DNA of 9,062 nucleotides from DATFKA01 sp042095835 (GCA_042095835.1 JBELML010000188.1:1-9062), one strand, 5' to 3'; positions 1-6,956 are shown, counted from the stretch's first letter. Notes: generated by a model not told the origin, from the sequence alone. Numbers and translations: made by a program.

Positions 1-381
1 AAAATAGAGTTGCCTGCCAGTAAAGTCATCTTCCTTTTCTTCTCTAGAGTTCTTCCACTGTGCCCTGTTTCCTTTTTGATTAAACAACTCTTCTACGGCT
101 GTTTTTCTATAATTGACACCGCTGATAGATTGGGCGCTGATCATTCCCCACTCATTGAGGCTGATCTCTTCCTGAAAATCTGGGCCTCTACCTCGATCAG
201 TATAGTTATAGAGAAATGTAAACTGTTGCTCGCCTAAAGTCCATTTTTCGTAGGTCCCTGATACTTTCCCCCGAAAAACAACATCGTAAATGACTTTATC
301 TGTACTTAGTTCAGGTCCAGGTTGGCATCCAGGTAGAAAAAACAATGCGAGCAAAAATGAAATGGGTAGAATTCTTCGCAT
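1..381 (-). CDS. Partial lipoprotein, probable secreted amidohydrolase N-terminal domain
   Basis: This is an open frame of 127 codons with an ATG at 381 that continues past the left edge, so only the N-terminus is visible. It begins with a short basic n-region, a hydrophobic stretch and a lipobox LPGC (Cys19), so a lipoprotein exported by Sec and lipidated at Cys19 is expected. The following region contains TDRGRGPDF, SGVNYRKTAVEE and AQWKNSREE. I recognise this pattern (DRGRGP, then G-x-x-Y-x-x-x-x-V-E-x-x-F, then W-K-S) as the N-terminal domain before the TIM barrel of secreted imidazolonepropionase-like amidohydrolases. That match is from memory, and the catalytic barrel with its HxH motif lies outside the window. 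The gene starts 17 nt after the stop of the upstream M19 dipeptidase on the same strand, so the two probably share a transcript. No clear Shine-Dalgarno is seen. The lipoprotein call is firm; the enzyme class is less sure. Confidence 0.6.
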   Translation of the reverse strand, partial: MRRILPISFLLALFFLPGCQPGPELSTDKVIYDVVFRGKVSGTYEKWTLGEQQFTFLYNYTDRGRGPDFQEEISLNEWGMISAQSISGVNYRKTAVEELFNQKGNRAQWKNSREEKEDDFTGRQLYF

Positions 382-398
382 AATGATATGTGGGTACT

Positions 399-1547
399 TT
401 ATGATTTAAGCGTTTCTCGGTAATACCTCAGCCAATTTCCGCCAAGTATCTTTTCGATTTCTTCAGTACTGTAGCCTCTTTTGTCCAGCACTTTAGCTAC
501 GTGTTTGTATCTCAGTGGGCGTTCCAGTTCAGGAATCCAGGGTGGCCATTTGACCTTATAGGAGGGTTTAAATCGAGTCAATCGTGGTACGTACCAGTTT
601 TCCCGAGTCGCGCCGTTGGCCTCAAGTCCTTGTATAGGAAAATCTGCGGCAAGACCGACCTGATCTATACCGGCAATTTTTACGGCGTGGTCAATATGAT
701 CGACGTAAGTTTCGAGGGTAGTAGCTCCACCTGGATCGGGGCCAATCATATAACCCAGGCAGATGATGCCCATCACTCCACCTTTATCGGCCATTGCTCT
801 GATTTGCTCGTCGGTTTTGGCACGAGGATGTTTGGGATACAAAGCTTCACACATCGAGTGGTTGATGGTCGCTCCGGCTTTGCTGAATTGGATACCTTCC
901 ATTGTTGTTTGATAACCACAATGAGAAAGATCGACGATAATACCGAGTTCGTTCATACGCTCGACGACCTCCACTCCAAAATCGGATAAGCCGGCATTGG
1001 TGCGTTCGGTACAGCCATCGCCAACCAGGTTGCGTTGATTATAGGTCAACTGAATCCAGCGAGTCCCCGCCTCGTAGAGGCGATCTAAATTATCGATGGA
1101 GTTTTCAATCATAGTGGAGTTCTGAAAGCCGTATAAAACGCCCGTTTTCCCTTCTTTTTTGGCGCGCACAAAATCATCTGCTGTTTTGGCATGGAGGAGT
1201 ACATCACTATGCTGCTCGATGCGCTTGGTCCAGTCGGCCATTGCATTTAGGGCCATCTCAAGATTGCGAGAAGGCAAGGAAGCATTGAAGCCTGTATAGC
1301 CAGATTGTTTCAGGGCAGCAAAAGACTCTTCGTCCCAACCCCGTGGTATGAGCAGCCCATCGATGACGATGGCTTGCTTGTAAACTTGATCTATATTGCT
1401 GGCAGGGATGGCGCGCTGTTTCTTTTCAGGTGGTAGAAAAGAGGTATTCGATTCAGCGGCCAGACTCCGCAGGGCCGGACCAGGTAGCAGCGCTCCTAGC
1501 GAAAGTAGCCTCAGGAGGCGTCTGCGTTCTTGATTTGATTTTTTCAT
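399..1547 (-). CDS. Secreted peptidase M19 (membrane dipeptidase family) protein
   Basis: A complete 382-residue member of the renal/membrane dipeptidase family (PF01244), whose members are zinc TIM-barrel enzymes that cleave dipeptides. The N-terminus (ERRRLLRLL, then a hydrophobic stretch to about residue 30) looks like a twin-arginine leader, so export is likely. Family landmarks are LTYNQRNLVGDG (167-178), NAGLSDFG (184-191), VDLSHCG (205-211, His209), INHSMC (229-234, His230), HPRAKTDEQIRAMADKGG (240-257), VGLAADF (297-303, Asp302) and the closing LGGNWLRYYRE (368-378). Two canonical metal sites are not canonical: DGHND is replaced by DGLLI (63-67), removing the His-x-Asp pair, and the bridging Glu region reads YGFQNS (139-144). 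I recall the GFQN form as a widespread subfamily, so this may be a different metal arrangement or substrate rather than damage. The start at 1547 has a good Shine-Dalgarno. The amidohydrolase-like lipoprotein follows 17 nt downstream. Confidence 0.92.
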   Translation of the reverse strand: MKKSNQERRRLLRLLSLGALLPGPALRSLAAESNTSFLPPEKKQRAIPASNIDQVYKQAIVIDGLLIPRGWDEESFAALKQSGYTGFNASLPSRNLEMALNAMADWTKRIEQHSDVLLHAKTADDFVRAKKEGKTGVLYGFQNSTMIENSIDNLDRLYEAGTRWIQLTYNQRNLVGDGCTERTNAGLSDFGVEVVERMNELGIIVDLSHCGYQTTMEGIQFSKAGATINHSMCEALYPKHPRAKTDEQIRAMADKGGVMGIICLGYMIGPDPGGATTLETYVDHIDHAVKIAGIDQVGLAADFPIQGLEANGATRENWYVPRLTRFKPSYKVKWPPWIPELERPLRYKHVAKVLDKRGYSTEEIEKILGGNWLRYYRETLKS

Positions 1548-1555
1548 ACCCCTCC
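1548..1555 (-). promoter_or_regulatory. Shine-Dalgarno site of the M19 dipeptidase
   Basis: On the minus strand the bases before the ATG read GGAGGGGT, placing GGAGG three bases upstream of the start codon. Strong Shine-Dalgarno sites are uncommon in Bacteroidota and none of the other genes here has one this clear, so it supports 1547 as the start. Confidence 0.5.
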
Positions 1556-1599
1556 AATTTACTCATTTTTGTTGGTTTTCTAGAGTGGGTTAGTGCAGA

Positions 1600-1652
1600 T
1601 TACAATTGCTCAACATATAAGTCCTCCATTTTTCCCATTAGCTTTTGGATGA
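1600..1652 (-). CDS. Possible C-terminal tail of a gene lost in the gap
   Basis: Reading leftward out of the gap, one frame gives IQKLMGKMEDLYVEQL and then a TAA at 1602-1600. The stop lies 52 nt before the dipeptidase start on the same strand, a plausible operon spacing. The composition (alternating hydrophobic and charged residues, helix-like) is protein-like, but sixteen codons are far too few for identification. On the other side of the gap, a minus-strand ATG at 1775 reads MSIVKIIP into the Ns and could be the start of the same gene. No function is proposed, and chance is a real alternative. Confidence 0.2.
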
Positions 1653-1752
1653 NNNNNNNNNNNNNNNNNNNNNNNNNNNNNNNNNNNNNNNNNNNNNNNN
1701 NNNNNNNNNNNNNNNNNNNNNNNNNNNNNNNNNNNNNNNNNNNNNNNNNNNN
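1653..1752. other. Scaffold gap of 100 N
   Basis: There are exactly 100 consecutive N. This round number is the usual placeholder for a join of unknown length between contigs. The real distance, and any gene or promoter inside it, cannot be known from this sequence, and reading frames drawn across it are meaningless. Confidence 0.99.
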
Positions 1753-1864
1753 GGAATGATTTTCACAATAGACATCAGCAATGGCTTTATAAGTAGCTTT
1801 AACAGATCAATACGAATCGTTCACAGATAAAAATATTCAAATAGTGCGTAGAGGTAGCATTTTG

Positions 1865-1904
1865 AAAAGGTAAATATCAAAATACTTTTCATGAAGTACC
1901 TTTT
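1865..1904 (+). repeat. Overlapping inverted repeats around the barrel-gene start codon
   Basis: AAAAGGTA at 1865-1872 is perfectly complementary to TACCTTTT at 1897-1904, enclosing the ATG at 1891. The same left arm (GAAAAG, 1864-1869) can pair instead with CTTTTC at 1885-1890, just before the ATG, and TTCATGAA (1888-1895) is itself a palindrome over the start codon. In mRNA these pairings are mutually exclusive and would sequester or expose the start. The stems are AT-rich and short, so this may be chance. Confidence 0.3.
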
Positions 1905-4197
1905 AGGACTAATTTTTTCAAGTGCTGCCCTACTTGCCTCCGCACAACAAGTTCGCTACTTCGGTAAAATCGTCGACTCCGAAACACAAGAAACAATTGC
2001 CTACGCGACCATTGCTTTTTTTCAGGATACAAGTCTGCTGGGAGGTACTGCTACGGATGAAAATGGCGATTTTAGCTATATCCATCAAACCCCTATGACT
2101 AGGGCTGTAGTTCATTTTATGGGTTATAAGAAATATCAAATAGCAACTACCAACTGGGAACCGGATGAACCGCTGTTAATACCCTTAGAAAGTATAGCAA
2201 ATGATTTGGAGGAAGTCATCATCAATGGTGAAAGCACTCAAATCCAACGTCAGGTCGACAAAAAAATCATCAAGCTTGGAACAGATATTCAGCAAGCTGG
2301 AGGTAGCGCACTCACAGCTTTTGATTATCTCCCAGAAGTAGAGATAGACCTTGCGCTCGGCACCGTGGCCCTCCGAGGAAGCAACAATGTGCGTATTCTT
2401 GTTAATAGTCAACTCTCTCCTTTATTAGCAACCGAATTGCTCCAACAAATTCCAGCACACACGATTCAAAGTATAGAAATCATTACAACACCATCCGCAA
2501 AGTATCGCTCCGAAGGCCTTTCAGGCATCATCAATATCGTCTTAAAACAAGAAAACCAGAACGGTCTGAATTGGCAGGCCAATGCCTCCGTTGGAACAGG
2601 TAGGTATGGCATCGGTTATGATGGAAACTACCATAAAAACAAAGTCAACCTACGCTGGAAAGCTTCTGCCAATCAACTCGACATTATTGATCGGCAAAGT
2701 ATTCAGAGGACCTTTAGCAATGGATATACTGAACACATCACTACCCCACGCGACATGAACGGAAGCATCCGTAATCTAGCATTAGGGGGCGACCTCTTTT
2801 TAAATGCGCAACATACCTTTTCCATTGACTTGAACTATACCGATGATCAACATGACTACTACAACCTTTCCCAATTCTCTGAACTCAAAGACCAGCCTGA
2901 CTATAGCTATCTCCGAGAAAACACCCACGACCACCACATTTTGAATTGGAATGCGAATTACCGATGGACCTTTGGCAAAGGGCAGTTCCTAGAATTCGAT
3001 TACAATCTCAACCAAAGCAACAATGATTATCCACTACGAGACAGTCAGGATGACCAGATCCGTTTTGATCAATTCCTGACCGAAGATTTCGTATTGGGTA
3101 CCATTGCGCTAGACTATATCTGGCCCATCTCAGAAGACTTTGCACTAGAATCTGGTCTTTCTAGAAACACCCAAGTTCTAGAAAGTACTCGATCTCATCA
3201 GCCTCGCGATGCTCCTGATGAATTTGCTGCTTTCGACTATCAAGAAACCTTATGGTCCTGGTATGGCCAGGTGCGTTTTCCTATTAAAGCATTTGATATT
3301 CAAGCTGGTCTACGCTACGAGTCTTTTGCCTCCGAAGCGCTATCCGTAAGCAATAACTTTTCGACCCAACAGACTTTCCTTAATCTTTTCCCCTCACTAC
3401 ATATCAGATATGCCCCCAACGAGCAAACACAATTCCACGGGAGCTACAGCAAAAGGGTTTCTAGGCCGAACTTCCACCAAATCAATGCCTTTCAGATTGT
3501 GAGTCCTTTTTATACTTGGGAATACAATCCCAACATTACTCCAGAGTTTAGTGACAATTTAGAGCTGCATTTCCAGCATTTGGGAGAGCGATTCCGTATC
3601 AATACGACCCTCTCCTATCGAAATAGAAAGGATGCCATCCTTTGGCAGGAATCAGCTCAAGATAATCGCCAAATTTTCCAGTACATCAATGCCGGAAGCT
3701 TTCAAAGTTATGGCCTTGAAATAGGATTAACCCAGCGATGGCAGCCCACTTGGACAAGCCGCTTATCAGCAAATTTTTATTATACCTCCATAGATCAGCA
3801 AGCACTTGTCACTTATGACCACAACTATTCGGGAGCATTTTCTTTTAGAAACTCCATAAAGTTGGGCAAGTCTATCACAACCGATATCAGCTATTTGTAT
3901 TGGCCAGAGCGGCAGGCCTCTTTCAATCAAATGCAGGCGCGCCAAAGACTCGACTGGGCCATTGGCACACAATTCTTGAAGTCAAAACTTCGACTCCAAT
4001 TTAGAATCGTTGACCTGTTTAATACTTATCTTATCGACCGTAGCAGTATTACCCCTAATTTAGTACAACAAACTATATGGAAAATTCAAAATCAAAGACG
4101 AAACTTTTTGCTAAGCATGTCTTATCAAATTAGAGAAAACGAAAATACCAAGAGGAAACGTAAAGCTAGAAAGTACAATGAAGTACCGATCGATTAA
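1891..4197 (+). CDS. TonB-dependent-receptor-like outer-membrane beta-barrel protein (PF14905 type)
   Basis: A complete 768-residue outer-membrane protein. A Sec signal peptide (1 to about 18, ending ASA) is followed by a carboxypeptidase-regulatory-like beta-sandwich (about 22-105; IVDSETQETIAYATI, then TDENGDF). Next is a linker with LEEVIING (106-113) and a plug-like domain (about 115-220) containing VALRGSNNVRILVN and the hallmark IEIITTPSAKYRSEGLSG (195-212). The rest to about 747 is a barrel of alternating strands rich in Tyr, Asn, Gln and Trp. The order and plug motif fit the 'outer membrane protein beta-barrel family' rather than SusC, and no SusD gene is adjacent. The cargo is unknown; transport or surface sensing are both possible. 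After the last strand (RNFLLSMSYQI) a 21-residue basic tail includes KRKRKARK. Its 3' end overlaps the histidine kinase by 20 nt, and the following response regulator and mannan enzymes suggest one transcript. No clear Shine-Dalgarno; the signal peptide fixes the start. Confidence 0.92.
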   Translation: MKYLLGLIFSSAALLASAQQVRYFGKIVDSETQETIAYATIAFFQDTSLLGGTATDENGDFSYIHQTPMTRAVVHFMGYKKYQIATTNWEPDEPLLIPLESIANDLEEVIINGESTQIQRQVDKKIIKLGTDIQQAGGSALTAFDYLPEVEIDLALGTVALRGSNNVRILVNSQLSPLLATELLQQIPAHTIQSIEIITTPSAKYRSEGLSGIINIVLKQENQNGLNWQANASVGTGRYGIGYDGNYHKNKVNLRWKASANQLDIIDRQSIQRTFSNGYTEHITTPRDMNGSIRNLALGGDLFLNAQHTFSIDLNYTDDQHDYYNLSQFSELKDQPDYSYLRENTHDHHILNWNANYRWTFGKGQFLEFDYNLNQSNNDYPLRDSQDDQIRFDQFLTEDFVLGTIALDYIWPISEDFALESGLSRNTQVLESTRSHQPRDAPDEFAAFDYQETLWSWYGQVRFPIKAFDIQAGLRYESFASEALSVSNNFSTQQTFLNLFPSLHIRYAPNEQTQFHGSYSKRVSRPNFHQINAFQIVSPFYTWEYNPNITPEFSDNLELHFQHLGERFRINTTLSYRNRKDAILWQESAQDNRQIFQYINAGSFQSYGLEIGLTQRWQPTWTSRLSANFYYTSIDQQALVTYDHNYSGAFSFRNSIKLGKSITTDISYLYWPERQASFNQMQARQRLDWAIGTQFLKSKLRLQFRIVDLFNTYLIDRSSITPNLVQQTIWKIQNQRRNFLLSMSYQIRENENTKRKRKARKYNEVPID

Positions 4198-5236
4198 TCA
4201 ATATGCAGAGGAGGAGAAGTCTACCCAGCTATTAGCTTGGCTGGAGAAAAATGAACATTGGGTTCACTTCCTTTTTTGGAGTTTAATCCTGCTCTTTCCA
4301 TTTCTAAAATCGCTCAGTCGAGAGCAATACACCTACAACTTCACAAGCGAGTTGATTGACTTTGGTTTTGGAGTAGCTTTATTCTATATAGCCTATTTCC
4401 TATTTATTCCAGCTCGCTCTATTTGGTGGAAGTGGCTATTATTTTTAGGTTTTATTATTGGCTGGGGTTATTTCAATTTTGCTGCCCACAACTTGTTATT
4501 TGGTGGTACCCACCAGCATGCTTACTTCGTCTACGCTTTAGGTTATATCTCTACTTATATCGTCTTGATACTTTTTGCTTATGCTTTATTTTCTTTAAAA
4601 ACCATCTACAAAAAGCAGCTCGAACTGGAGGAAGCTATTCGACAAAAACAAGCAGCCGAACTCTCCGGCCTCAAGGCACAAATCAACCCTCACTTCTTAT
4701 TCAATACCCTGAATACGATTTACGGAAGCGCTTTGAATAAAGAAGATCGCACGGCAGAGATGGTCGTCCAACTCGCCGATAATTTCCGTTACCTTTTGGT
4801 AGAAGGGCAAAAAAATGAAGTCCCCATAGCCAAGGAAATTCGACATCTAAGGGATTATATCCAATTACAAAAGGCGCGCTTAGCAGAGAAAGTCAAAGTA
4901 CATTTTGAGGTCGACCTAGATGATCAAGATCAAGGTATCGCTCCGTTACTTTTTCTACCCTTTGTTGAAAATGCGTTCAAGTACTCCAGTGCATTATCAG
5001 GAGCAGGGCATGAGCTAAGCATCCGAGTCCGACTAGCAAATGGGAAAGTCTCCTTTTACTGTCAGAACCCCTTTGACCAAAACCTACTCCAGACTGCCGA
5101 CCGCCAATGGCAACAAAGCGGCATAGGTATACAAAACACGAAAAGTAGGCTACAAATGCGTTATCCCGGAAGGCACGAGCTTGACATTGTGAATCAGCTT
5201 CCTATTTTTAAGGTCGCACTATACATCAATTTATGA
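4178..5236 (+). CDS. LytS/YehU-like membrane sensor histidine kinase
   Basis: A 352-residue inner-membrane histidine kinase of the His_kinase (PF06580) plus HATPase class. About four hydrophobic segments (near 30-44, 60-77, 82-100 and 116-138) form the N-terminus with only short loops and no recognisable extracytoplasmic sensor domain. A short helical linker rich in Lys, Glu and Gln (142-163) leads to the phosphoacceptor motif LKAQINPHFLFNTLNTIY (His172). The ATP-binding part has the N-box PLLFLPFVENAFKY (256-269, Asn265) and the glycine box SGIGIQNTKSRL (314-325). The usual DxGxG box is replaced by CQNPF, which is normal for this kinase class. It starts inside the end of the barrel gene (20-nt overlap) and its TGA overlaps the response regulator ATG (ATGA), so translation is probably coupled. 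It should phosphorylate the adjacent LytTR regulator. The signal is unknown; with so little periplasmic protein, a membrane partner such as the upstream barrel protein is conceivable. Confidence 0.95.
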   Translation: MKYRSINQYAEEEKSTQLLAWLEKNEHWVHFLFWSLILLFPFLKSLSREQYTYNFTSELIDFGFGVALFYIAYFLFIPARSIWWKWLLFLGFIIGWGYFNFAAHNLLFGGTHQHAYFVYALGYISTYIVLILFAYALFSLKTIYKKQLELEEAIRQKQAAELSGLKAQINPHFLFNTLNTIYGSALNKEDRTAEMVVQLADNFRYLLVEGQKNEVPIAKEIRHLRDYIQLQKARLAEKVKVHFEVDLDDQDQGIAPLLFLPFVENAFKYSSALSGAGHELSIRVRLANGKVSFYCQNPFDQNLLQTADRQWQQSGIGIQNTKSRLQMRYPGRHELDIVNQLPIFKVALYINL

Positions 5237-5913
5237 TTAAATGCCTGGTCATTGAAGATGAACCGACTGCACAAAACATCCTGACTTCCTATATAGACAG
5301 GACACCTTTTGCCGTGCTAAAAGCCAGCTATGAAAGTGGCCTAGAAGTTCCACCTGCTGATTTCGATGAAGTAGACCTGCTTTTTTTGGATATTGAGCTA
5401 CCTGCTTTGAATGGACTCTCCTACCTCAAATCTATTCGACAAGCGCCCAAAGTCATTATCACCACGGCATATCCAAACTATGCGGTTGATGCATTTGAGC
5501 TAGAAGTACTCGACTATCTACTAAAACCCTTCAGCTATGAACGCTTTTTTAAAGCCCTTACGCGCGTGCGGCATCAACTACATTTAGAAAGAGGCGGTGC
5601 TGATGTTGAAGAACTTTTTCTATATGCCGATAAATCCTTCCATAGAGTAGCCATTCAAGATATCCTGTATCTGAAAGCGGAAGTAGATTATGTCAAAGTA
5701 GTGCTTCACAATCGATCCATCCTAATCTTGGACAGTCTGCGCAATTGGGAAGAAAAATTGAAGTCCTCAGGTTTCCTGCGAATCCATCGTTCCTTTATCA
5801 TTAATCCCAAACGAATCGACCGCGTATCAGGTAACCAAGTTTATATTCAGGAGCAGGTAATACCTATTGGAAAAGTCTATCGAGAGGAATTTTTCAAACG
5901 GATAGAGGTATAA
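5233..5913 (+). CDS. LytTR-family response regulator
   Basis: A complete 226-residue two-domain regulator. The receiver domain (1 to about 118) has the acidic pocket IEDE (Glu8, Asp9), the phosphoacceptor in LFLDIELP (Asp53), the switch threonine in ITTAY (77-78) and LLKPF with Lys98. The LytTR DNA-binding domain (about 126-226) shows DILYLKAEVDYVKVV (143-157), FLRIHRSFIINP (181-192) and IPIGKVYREEF (210-220), typical of the AgrA/LytR/AlgR class, which binds short direct repeats in promoters. Its ATG overlaps the kinase stop by 4 nt, so the two make a cognate pair. The GH26 mannanase begins 17 nt after its stop on the same strand. Targets are not visible; no convincing LytTR repeat was found nearby, though the upstream promoter may lie in the gap. 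The family call is secure; control of the mannan enzymes is inference. Confidence 0.96.
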   Translation: MIKCLVIEDEPTAQNILTSYIDRTPFAVLKASYESGLEVPPADFDEVDLLFLDIELPALNGLSYLKSIRQAPKVIITTAYPNYAVDAFELEVLDYLLKPFSYERFFKALTRVRHQLHLERGGADVEELFLYADKSFHRVAIQDILYLKAEVDYVKVVLHNRSILILDSLRNWEEKLKSSGFLRIHRSFIINPKRIDRVSGNQVYIQEQVIPIGKVYREEFFKRIEV

Positions 5914-5930
5914 AATTATCTTTTGTAGAT

Positions 5931-6956
5931 TTGATCAACTTCACCAACTTTGACCTATATATTCGTTTCTGGCCGCTCCTCTCCAAATGCTTCATTTTAA
6001 GTATAATTGCCTTTACTATGAGTACCGCCTCTCCTCCTGAGGCTGCAAAATACGATCAAGTCAAAGTCGTAGATGCACAAGCAACAAAACCTACCAAGGC
6101 CCTCTATCACAACCTCAAAAAACTTGCTAAAACGCATACTCTTTTCGGCCACGAAGATGCCCTAGCCTACGGCGTTGAATGGAAGGAATGGCACAAAATG
6201 CGCTCCGATATCAAGGATGTTTGCGGGCAGCATCCTGCCCTCTTTGGCTGGGAGATGAGTAAGCTCGGCAAGTACGAATACAATATCGATAGTGTAGATT
6301 TTGAGGCCATGAAAGATTGGATGAAGCAGGTCTATAAAATGGGCGGTGTCAACACGATCAGCTGGCATATGGATCAGTTTGGAAATGATAAAGACAGCTG
6401 GCAGACTGGCGATCGCGTGGTAGAGAACATACTCCCAGGTGGAAAACACCATGAAGATTTCAAGAAAAAATTAGATGTATTCGCTGACTATGTCAATGAT
6501 CTCAAAGTAGGCTTTCTTTTCAAAAAACAGGTACCTATTATTTTCCGCCCCTGGCATGAGCATTCGGGGAGTTGGTTTTGGTGGGGTGCCGATTGGTGTA
6601 CACCAGAAGAGTACAAACAACTCTGGCGTTTTACAGTAGAATATCTACGTGATGAAAAAGGCTTGCACCATCTTCTTTATTGCTACTCGCCCGATATCGT
6701 GCGGGACGAAGCGCATTATTTGGAGCGTTATCCTGGAGATGAATATGTAGACATTTTAGGTTTGGACGACTATCAGGATTTCAGAGCCTCAGGCAATCCC
6801 GAAGATCTACCAGCTCGCCTAGACATGCTGGTACAACTCGCTCAAAAGAAAGGGGTAGAATGGATGGTTTCGGACAACTCCACCCTCAAGCCAATAAGGG
6901 CATCATTCTCCATACCCGTTTGCTTTGGAGTTTATCGGCAGCAGCCAATCAGCTGA
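5931..6956 (+). pseudogene. GH26 endo-beta-1,4-mannanase, 3'-truncated at an internal junction
   Basis: An exported glycoside hydrolase family 26 mannanase, which cuts beta-1,4-mannan backbones. Family motifs are THTLFGHEDALAYG (68-81), PALFGWEMSKLG (102-113), NTISWHMDQFG (141-151), FRPWHEHSGSWFWWGADWC (205-223, with acid/base Glu210) and YVDILGLDDYQDF (272-284). Homology stops near residue 308 (LVQLAQKKG). In characterised GH26 enzymes the nucleophile Glu lies about 108 residues after the acid, so it would be expected near 318. Here the frame instead runs 48 meaningless codons through the epimerase sequence to a stop at 6956, so the catalytic nucleophile and last strands are missing and the product should be inactive. 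The start is a TTG at 5931, the only start that keeps the hydrophobic leader (about 15-30); the ATG at 6018 would delete it. It lies 17 nt after the response regulator, probably in the same operon. The truncation may be a real deletion or an assembly error. Confidence 0.9.
6848..6862 (+). other. Deletion or misassembly junction between GH26 and epimerase genes
   Basis: Up to about 6853 the sequence codes for GH26 in one frame (LAQKKG). From about 6854 it codes in another frame for the interior of a 2-epimerase (GRMDGFGQLHPQANKG). A run of four G at 6852-6855 is compatible with both sides, so the breakpoint can be placed only to within a few bases. By comparison with full-length families, roughly 70-80 codons of the GH26 end, an intergenic spacer and about 50 codons of the epimerase start are absent. 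Confidence 0.7.

Larger units (their letters stand above)
1548..1890. other. Divergent intergenic region interrupted by a gap
   Basis: This stretch separates the leftward dipeptidase from the rightward outer-membrane barrel gene. It holds the dipeptidase Shine-Dalgarno, a possible minus-strand gene tail ending at 1600, the 100-N gap, and 138 bases of leader before the barrel gene. I found no convincing Bacteroidota promoter (TTG, about 19 bases, TAnnTTTG) in the readable part. The nearest match is TAGCTTTA at 1792-1799 with no good partner. Promoters for either transcript could lie inside the gap. No RNA gene was recognised. Confidence 0.7.

Noticed and set aside
10..237. A 75-codon plus-strand frame at the left edge
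   Set aside because: The minus strand here encodes a lipobox and amidohydrolase-like N-domain. The plus frame has no supporting motif or start context.
501..989. A 162-codon plus-strand open frame antisense to the dipeptidase
   Set aside because: The opposite strand has clear M19 motifs throughout. The antisense translation has no recognisable motif and looks like a frame shadow.
1430..1830. Plus-strand frames running through the N gap
   Set aside because: Their lengths come from reading N as sense codons across a placeholder gap; the readable parts show no protein-like pattern.
1753..1890. LytTR-type direct repeats upstream of the barrel gene
   Set aside because: Only one partial match (around ATCGTTCAC) was found, with no second copy at the usual spacing.
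1891..4187. Shared ATGAAGTACC at the starts of the barrel and kinase genes
   Set aside because: Ten shared bases at two gene starts encoding Met-Lys-Tyr can arise by chance, and no longer repeat surrounds them.
4423..4740. A 105-codon plus frame inside the histidine kinase
   Set aside because: It covers the kinase membrane segments and the phosphoacceptor motif in another frame, so it is a shadow.
5917..5925. TATCTTTTG as a -7 promoter element before the GH26 gene
   Set aside because: It has one base too many for TAnnTTTG and no TTG partner at the right distance; the 17-nt spacing suggests co-transcription instead.
6162..6452. A 96-codon minus frame antisense to the mannanase
   Set aside because: It is antisense to well-conserved GH26 motifs and has no start signal or recognisable features.
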